Below are positions 59,079 through 64,000 of a DNA stretch of 64,000 nucleotides, piece after piece. The notes beneath the pieces are model-generated. The model was not told the DNA's origin and ran no database searches. It saw nothing but the letters and a program-made list of their open reading frames with translations. The first letter of the stretch is position 1; each line of letters opens with the position of its first letter. A program made the position numbers and the translations under genes. This DNA is from Aggregatibacter aphrophilus ATCC 33389 (lineage in GTDB: Bacteria > Pseudomonadota > Gammaproteobacteria > Enterobacterales > Pasteurellaceae), in assembly GCF_900636915.1 (NCBI RefSeq), contig NZ_LR134327.1, forward strand, positions 1,054,001-1,118,000. Reading direction: 5' to 3'.

Positions 59079-59678
59079 ATGTCCTTTACCACTATCATCT
59101 ACGCCCATCCTTACGAACAGAGTTTCAACCACGCCATATTGCAACGCGTACGCGAGTTACTGGAAAGCAAAGGCGAAGCATACAAACTCATTGATCTCTA
59201 CGCCGACGGCTTCAACCCCGCCTACACTAAAGAAGAACTCGCCCTATTTAATCAAGGTAAAGCCCTCGACCCACTGGTACTGCACTATCAGGAAATTCTC
59301 AAAAAAACCGACCGCTTGATATTCATTTTTCCGATTTGGTGGGCGGATATGCCTGCCATTGTTAAAGGTTTTGAAGACAAAGTATTTCTGAAAACGCTTG
59401 CTTATAACCCTACACCAACAGGCATAAAAGGGTGTCTGACGCAAATTCGCGAAGCAGTGGTTATCACCACTTCCACCGCACCGACGTGGTATCTAAAATT
59501 CTTCTGTGGCAATGTCATTGGTAAAACAATGATCGGCCATACGCTAAAAGGCATAGGTGTGGGCAGTGGTCGTTGGATCAACTTTGGTGGCATGGATAAA
59601 TCCACCGCCCAAGCGCGTCAGTCATTTTTAGACAAGCTAAGCGACAAGCTATACCTCTCAAAATTTTACCTCCAATAG
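59079..59678 (+). CDS. NAD(P)H-dependent flavin oxidoreductase (quinone reductase family)
   Basis: A 199-residue flavodoxin-fold protein. TIIYAHPYEQSFNHAIL is the FMN/FAD phosphate loop, FIFPIWWADMPAIVKGFEDKVF (positions ~82-103) the isoalloxazine-binding segment. Members such as KefF, MdaB and NQO1 relatives reduce quinones or regulate potassium efflux; the exact role is unclear. Monocistronic, with a hairpin terminator. The 187-base gap before it shows nothing recognisable. Confidence 0.88.
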   Translation: MSFTTIIYAHPYEQSFNHAILQRVRELLESKGEAYKLIDLYADGFNPAYTKEELALFNQGKALDPLVLHYQEILKKTDRLIFIFPIWWADMPAIVKGFEDKVFLKTLAYNPTPTGIKGCLTQIREAVVITTSTAPTWYLKFFCGNVIGKTMIGHTLKGIGVGSGRWINFGGMDKSTAQARQSFLDKLSDKLYLSKFYLQ

Positions 59679-59680
59679 TG

Positions 59681-59704
59681 CCAGCGTCCACGCTGGTGCT
59701 TTTT
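59681..59704 (+). terminator. Hairpin terminator after the oxidoreductase
   Basis: CCAGCG (59681-59686) pairs with CGCTGG (59691-59696), tail TGCTTTTT. Confidence 0.75.
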
Positions 59705-59753
59705 GAACTAAGCATGGACACTTGAACCATCCTGTTGATGGCGCGCGTCTCCT

Positions 59754-60987
59754 AACCACAGCTGTTCGAAACCTTAACTTGGAACCCAAAGACGGTCAAC
59801 CCCGCTTGGGTCTCCGCCACAAATTAAAACTATCTCTTTAATTAAAAGACTTTCAATTTCAATGGCTAATTTTAACTTCGCCATCTTATAACCGGATAAA
59901 CCGTTCTCTTTCTTATAAACAATTAATAAAATCGCCGTAATTAACGTCATATACATCTCCACTTTCATGCCATTTTCATTACGTGAAAGTAAATGGCTGA
60001 AGTCTAAATGTTGCTTAATAAATTTGAAAAAAAACTTCGATTTCCCAACGTCTCTTATATAACTCAGCTATTTCCGTTGCCGAATAATCCGCATGGTTTG
60101 TCAGAAAGTAAATCTCTTCATCCTTCTCTTTTAATCTCGCGATAATTAATCGAAAAATATGTCGGGTTTCTTTATTTTCCTTATTAAATAATCTGACATT
60201 ATAATCCGATTGTATAACCATACTTGCCGTCTCCCGGATTTCTACCGGATTTTCACTCATGACCCGATAACGCGCTATCTCACGAATCCGGGTCACAAAG
60301 GTAAAATGTTTATCGGTAAATTCATCAAACGTATTTCTTGACTGAATTCCCATATCAAACAATAAGATATTGTCCCGGCTCAACGGACATTCTACAATCA
60401 GCTCTTTGAGCGCAACATCTTCCGAGGAATAAACCCGTTGCGTAAACAGTTTTGATTTTACCGGTACGCTCGAAAACGCCACACTGAACTTGATTCCGTT
60501 TACTCCCTGATAGCTCCCCACTTTCATTCCCGTTTTTAATAACTTACTTGAAAGCGTCACGATTGTGGAATCAAAAGCGATAATGTTATCTTTCGGTTTT
60601 AAATAACTGTCACTATATCGACTTAATACTGACTCGAAAATTGCTTTAAAATAATCCGCATTAATGGTTCTTAATCGGTCGCCAATCGAATTATATTTTG
60701 CATGCTTTATCGGTTTATCAAATAATCCGGTAAAGGTCGGAGAACTGTAAAATTGCTCTAATGTTCTTAAGCTGTTATGTCGTACATTTAATGATGAAAA
60801 TAGCAGTAAATAAAACATCACTTCACCGCTTAATTTTTTCACTTGACGGTCAACTTGATATTCCAATGCAAACATTCTTAACTGTTCTTTCGGAATATAG
60901 CTTAAGATTTCTCTGAGTTTCATCGCTCACCTCTCTCTGTTAATAAGGTGATTTTACCTTTTTCTCAGGTTTCGAACAGTTGTGGTT
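59754..60987 (-). mobile_element. IS4-family insertion sequence
   Basis: Terminal inverted repeats of about 21 bases: AACCACAGCTGTTCGAAACC at 59754-59773 and, on the opposite strand, AACCACAACTGTTCGAAACC ending at 60987 (one mismatch in 20). It contains one transposase gene. I see no target-site duplication in the flanks, which suggests age or rearrangement. Confidence 0.8.
59774..60923 (-). pseudogene. IS4-family transposase, frameshifted at an A8/T8 tract
   Basis: The frame from 60923 encodes 302 residues with the DDE aspartates in IIAFDSTIV and ILLFDMGIQS and the start of the YREK motif (YKRRWEIE). At the eight-A tract 60027-60034 (eight T on the coding strand) it ends EVFFQIY. The +1 frame continues FKFIKQHLDFSHLL and runs to a stop at 59774, restoring the conserved lysine of YREK and the C-terminus (full length about 380 residues). 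Seven T would fuse the halves. It is inactive unless transcript slippage or frameshifting occurs. Confidence 0.85.
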
Positions 60988-61074
60988 TCCCAACGGGTGC
61001 AGATTAATAACCATAAAAACACACATTAGATGATTCACGCAGCCCCAAAAAACACACCTAAACCATAACCGAGA

Positions 61075-61118
61075 AAAAAGTGCGGTTAAAATCCATCGTG
61101 AATTTCAACCGCACTTTT
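61075..61118 (-). terminator. Uptake-signal hairpin after the phosphoglycerol transferase gene
   Basis: AAAAAGTGCGGTT (61075-61087) pairs with AACCGCACTTTT (61107-61118). Confidence 0.75.
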
Positions 61119-61128
61119 CATTTCAAAA

Positions 61129-63102
61129 TTAGCGCTTGCTTTCCGCCTGTTTAATTTCCGGCGTTGTGTATAAGCGGTGCTTATACAAATAGCTACCCAA
61201 CAGCGCGTGAGCTAAGGCTTCTTTGACCATGCTTTGCGGCACTTCCGCTTCCGTTAAGGTTTCAGTGGCTTTGTCGTAGCGGTAGGTTTTGGCGCCCACT
61301 TTCGGAAATTGAATCACCACATCATTGCCGCGCATAAGTGCCTGTACTTGGTCGTACTGCATAATGGCGCGGTTTGGATCGTTCGGTTTGGTGAGGTCAT
61401 AACCGATCATCGGGTAATCGCCACTAATCCCTGCCAAGGAAAGCAAGGTAGTCGGCATATCAAATTGGCTAACCAAACGGTTATCACGACGCGGTTCGAT
61501 GCCTTCACCCAAAATCAATGCCGGAATGTGGAAATGCTTAATCGGCATCAAGCTGGCGCCAGCAACACGGGAGTCGTGGTCGGCAATCACCAAGAAAATA
61601 GTGTCTTGCCAATAATTGGATGCCTTCGCCAATTTGAAGAAATGTCCAATCGCATAATCCGCATATTTTGCCGCATTGTTGCGAGTGGCTTTAGGCTGTT
61701 CGTACAGCTCGATTTTGCCGTCCGGGAACTCAAATGGATCATGGTTGCTGGAGCTGAATACCAAGCTGAAGAATGGTTTGCCTTCTTTGTGTAATTGCGT
61801 GAAAGTCTCATTGGCTTTGGTGAACAAGTCTTCGTCGCTCACGCCCCAAGTACCGGTAAAGGTCGGATTTTGATAGTCCATTTGGTCGATAATGCGCTTA
61901 AAGCCGTTTCCGTAGAAAAAGCCCGCCATGTTATCGAAATGCTTTTCCCCACCGTAAATAAAGGAAGTATCGTAACCCCGTTGACTTAATAATTGCGCCA
62001 AGGTGAAGAAACCGCGTTGACTGTTGTTGAGTTTAACCACAGCACGTGCCGGCGTTGGAGTGAAACCAGCGGTAACCGCTTCAATACCGCGTACAGAACG
62101 GGTGCCGGTGGCGTATAAATTATCAAACAACCAGCCTTGCTGTGCCAACTTGTCAAATTCCGGCGACAGTGGCAAACCACCTAGCGTGCCGATAAATTGT
62201 GCCCCAAAACTTTCTTCCAAAATAATCACGATATTTTTCGGTTTGCCTTGGTAGGTGGCCTGGTTACGGGTCAAGGTTGGAATTTCCTTGGAAACATAGG
62301 CCTCTGCCGGACGGCTTCCGCTGTTTTTTACAATGGAGAGCATTTCTTCTACATCCATTTTGCCGTAGGCTTCGGAAGAGGTACCTTCGTCTTTAAACTG
62401 TTGTGCCGCATAAATCACAGAATAGCCTGAATTCAGCACCAAAGAGTTCACCATGGCATCAGAGGAAAACGCCACCATGGCCGGGTTGATTCCCCGGTGT
62501 TGAAAACTGGAACGCGCACCGAGAAAACTCAAGGCAATCACCAATAACGCCACCACAGGGCGCCACGTCCAACGCATTGGCGTGATATTGCGTACCGCCC
62601 AACCGGCCAGTTTCCAATACACCACCACCGCAATAAACGTAAAAACGAGGCTAAAAATGACCGCACTTAAATGTCCTTCCATCAGCATGGAGAACACTTC
62701 TTTCGGGTAAATCAAATATTCAATGAACAGGCGATTCGGGCGATAATCATAGGTTTCAATAAACGCCGGTGTGGCCAGTTCCATAAACAAAATGAATACA
62801 CTGCCAGCCGTCAACCAGAAGCGTAAAATGCTCTGCCAAATGCGCCCTAACGCGTTTTGATGATAAAGCAATACAGTCAATAATGCCGGCACACCAAATA
62901 AATAACACAGGGATACCACATCCATGCGCAAGCCTTGCAAGAATAACTGGCCCCAGCCGCCAACCGCATTGACGCGATTCAGTTGCCATAAAGACAGACC
63001 AAGACGGGACAAGGTGAACACAATAAGGTTAATCAAAGAAAAGAAAAAAATCGGGAACAGCAGCGAACGAGGTTTACCTGTCGTAAATAAATGTCGTGAC
63101 AT
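61129..63102 (-). CDS. LTA synthase family sulfatase/phosphoglycerol transferase
   Basis: A 657-residue inner-membrane protein with five transmembrane helices (about residues 15-205) and a periplasmic alkaline-phosphatase-fold domain. Catalytic landmarks: LEESFGAQF (metal Glu), the nucleophile Thr in TGTRSVRG, YGGEKHFDN, and VIADHDSR (Asp-His). Relatives add phosphoglycerol or phosphoethanolamine to glycans or lipids (OpgB, LtaS, Lpt-like). The acceptor is not shown by the sequence. ATG 63102 with GGAG upstream was chosen over the TTG at 63114. Confidence 0.88.
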   Translation of the reverse strand: MSRHLFTTGKPRSLLFPIFFFSLINLIVFTLSRLGLSLWQLNRVNAVGGWGQLFLQGLRMDVVSLCYLFGVPALLTVLLYHQNALGRIWQSILRFWLTAGSVFILFMELATPAFIETYDYRPNRLFIEYLIYPKEVFSMLMEGHLSAVIFSLVFTFIAVVVYWKLAGWAVRNITPMRWTWRPVVALLVIALSFLGARSSFQHRGINPAMVAFSSDAMVNSLVLNSGYSVIYAAQQFKDEGTSSEAYGKMDVEEMLSIVKNSGSRPAEAYVSKEIPTLTRNQATYQGKPKNIVIILEESFGAQFIGTLGGLPLSPEFDKLAQQGWLFDNLYATGTRSVRGIEAVTAGFTPTPARAVVKLNNSQRGFFTLAQLLSQRGYDTSFIYGGEKHFDNMAGFFYGNGFKRIIDQMDYQNPTFTGTWGVSDEDLFTKANETFTQLHKEGKPFFSLVFSSSNHDPFEFPDGKIELYEQPKATRNNAAKYADYAIGHFFKLAKASNYWQDTIFLVIADHDSRVAGASLMPIKHFHIPALILGEGIEPRRDNRLVSQFDMPTTLLSLAGISGDYPMIGYDLTKPNDPNRAIMQYDQVQALMRGNDVVIQFPKVGAKTYRYDKATETLTEAEVPQSMVKEALAHALLGSYLYKHRLYTTPEIKQAESKR

Positions 63103-63122
63103 TTCAGTCTCCAAAATGTAAA

Positions 63123-63162
63123 AAATCCGCTCTTTTAGGCTACTAAAGTGACGAGCGGATTT
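63123..63162 (-). terminator. Terminator between the nitroreductase and the phosphoglycerol transferase genes
   Basis: AAATCCGCTC (63123-63132) pairs with GAGCGGATTT (63153-63162). Confidence 0.75.
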
Positions 63163-63171
63163 GATGAAAGA

Positions 63172-63831
63172 TTATTCGATCCAATGAACGATTTCATTAA
63201 GCGGCTTGCGGCCTTTCGGACGAATATCCTTAGCGCGATAGCCAAATGTTACGGCCACAGATACTGCGTATTTTTCGGCATCGTAAGCACCGGTTTGCGC
63301 CAAAATACGGTTGACTTCCGCATAATTAAAGCCTTCGATTGGGCAGCTATCAATGCCGATCAAGGCAGCCCCCGTCATCATGTTGGCAAGGGCGATATAG
63401 GTTTGTTTGCTTGCCCAATCAAATAAAGTGCGGTCGTTTTCTAAAACGTTTATGTGTTCTGTTTGGAAACGTTGATAAATCGCCATATTAGTTTGAATTT
63501 GTTCTTCCGTTAAACCGCGACGTACAAGGTTGGCACGAAAATCCTCGGAATCGTAACGCATATTTTTATTGGCCAAAATCACCACTACATGGCTAGCATT
63601 GTCCAACTGCGTTGCCATGCCCCAGCTGACGGGTTTTAAGGCTTGGCGCAATTCAGGATTCTGAATAACTAAAAATTGCCAAGGTTCGGAACCTACGGAA
63701 CTTGGTGATAGACGACCAAGTTCTAAAATATAGTCAAAATCTTCTTTGCTGATTTTACGGGTGGGGTCGTAATACCTTGTGGCACAACGAAAATGGAAGG
63801 CATCTAATACTTGTTGTTTGGTGACGTGCAT
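63172..63831 (-). CDS. NAD(P)H nitroreductase family protein (NfsB-like)
   Basis: A 219-residue FMN protein of the oxygen-insensitive nitroreductase family. FMN-binding motifs are RCATRYYDP, LSPSSVGSEPWQF and GIDSCPIEGF; the C-terminal VTFGYRAKDIRPKGRKP is also typical. Members reduce nitroaromatics or act as dihydropteridine or flavin reductases. It closely resembles a Haemophilus protein of this group. Confidence 0.92.
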   Translation of the reverse strand: MHVTKQQVLDAFHFRCATRYYDPTRKISKEDFDYILELGRLSPSSVGSEPWQFLVIQNPELRQALKPVSWGMATQLDNASHVVVILANKNMRYDSEDFRANLVRRGLTEEQIQTNMAIYQRFQTEHINVLENDRTLFDWASKQTYIALANMMTGAALIGIDSCPIEGFNYAEVNRILAQTGAYDAEKYAVSVAVTFGYRAKDIRPKGRKPLNEIVHWIE

Positions 63832-63908
63832 TGAATTCTCCTTGTAATCAATGTAAAAATGAATGGCTAAATTTTCCGCTTATTTATTATTTTGTCCAGT
63901 AAAAACGT

Positions 63909-63999
63909 TTGGAAAATTACGCACAATCCAATCAAGTTCGCTTGTTCGTTCCTATGGGGCTGTTGGCAAAGCCAACGTTCAAAATCCGTTGGATTTTGT
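63909..63999 (+). repeat. 91-base dispersed intergenic repeat, copy 2
   Basis: Pairs with 8887-8977 (79 of 91 identical). It contains the hairpin TTGGC-AAA-GCCAA, complete here and broken in copy 1. Confidence 0.8.
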
Positions 64000-64000
64000 C

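Noticed and set aside
58972-59319. Frame of 115 codons overlapping the oxidoreductase start
   Set aside because: It lies mostly in a different frame over 59079-59319, which has clear flavodoxin-fold coding.
59683-59760. Target-site duplication for the IS element
   Set aside because: Left and right flanks (GCGTCTCCT versus TTCCCAACG) do not match at any length I could align.

Overview
The window is chromosomal DNA of a Pasteurellaceae bacterium, most likely Aggregatibacter or a close relative of Haemophilus. The 9-base uptake signal AAGTGCGGT and its complement recur on both strands, often as inverted pairs that form intrinsic terminators. Gene products and local gene orders match the Haemophilus/Aggregatibacter set: a protein D-type GlpQ, yrdD-tsaC-aroE, rarD/ilvY/ilvC, and ygfB-pepP-ubiH-ubiI / zapA-6S RNA-fau. 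Species was not determined; no database search was possible.

Layout. 1-15.2 kb is core: yajQ (5' cut), pth, a lipoprotein, ychF, a UDG-like gene, cysK and cysZ, zipA, ligA, tdk, tsaD, and the rpsU-dnaG-rpoD macromolecular synthesis operon. At 15.3 kb a CAU-anticodon tRNA (probably Ile2) is followed by a P4-like integrase, the left end of an accessory region that runs to about 25.7 kb. Island 1 (about 15.4-23.4 kb) holds the integrase, a tRNA-like RNA, a Mor-type activator (frameshifted), an AlpA-like regulator, small early genes including an Icd-like protein, a D5/P4-alpha-type helicase, and then a head protease, a scaffold-like protein and a major capsid protein, with no portal, terminase or tail gene. 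A 34-base near-identical inverted repeat flanks the replication block. Island 2 (about 23.45-25.7 kb) is a decayed relative: an integrase missing its N-terminal part and a convergent C-terminal helicase remnant.

25.7-45 kb: a TonB-dependent receptor with a Fur-like box, glpR-glpG and glpE, rmuC, yrdD-tsaC-aroE, then a continuous reading frame that joins the IlvY regulator to the RarD permease, divergent from ilvC. The ilvY-ilvC spacer carries two inverted copies of a hairpin-bearing repeat. Next come glpQ (protein D), glpT with a consensus CRP site, rlmB and rnr. 45-59 kb: mreBCD, the rpsP-rimM-trmD-rplS operon, ubiI-ubiH-pepP-ygfB, zapA, 6S RNA, fau, bamD, rluD-pgeF and a flavin-type oxidoreductase. 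59.7-61 kb is an IS4-family insertion sequence whose transposase is frameshifted inside its YREK motif. The window ends with an LTA-synthase-family phosphoglycerol transferase, a nitroreductase and the second copy of a 91-base dispersed repeat also present near 8.9 kb.

The most interesting material is island 1, which looks like a minimal or reduced capsid-bearing satellite with a possible two-part replication origin and an unusual tRNA-like RNA, and the IlvY-RarD fusion.
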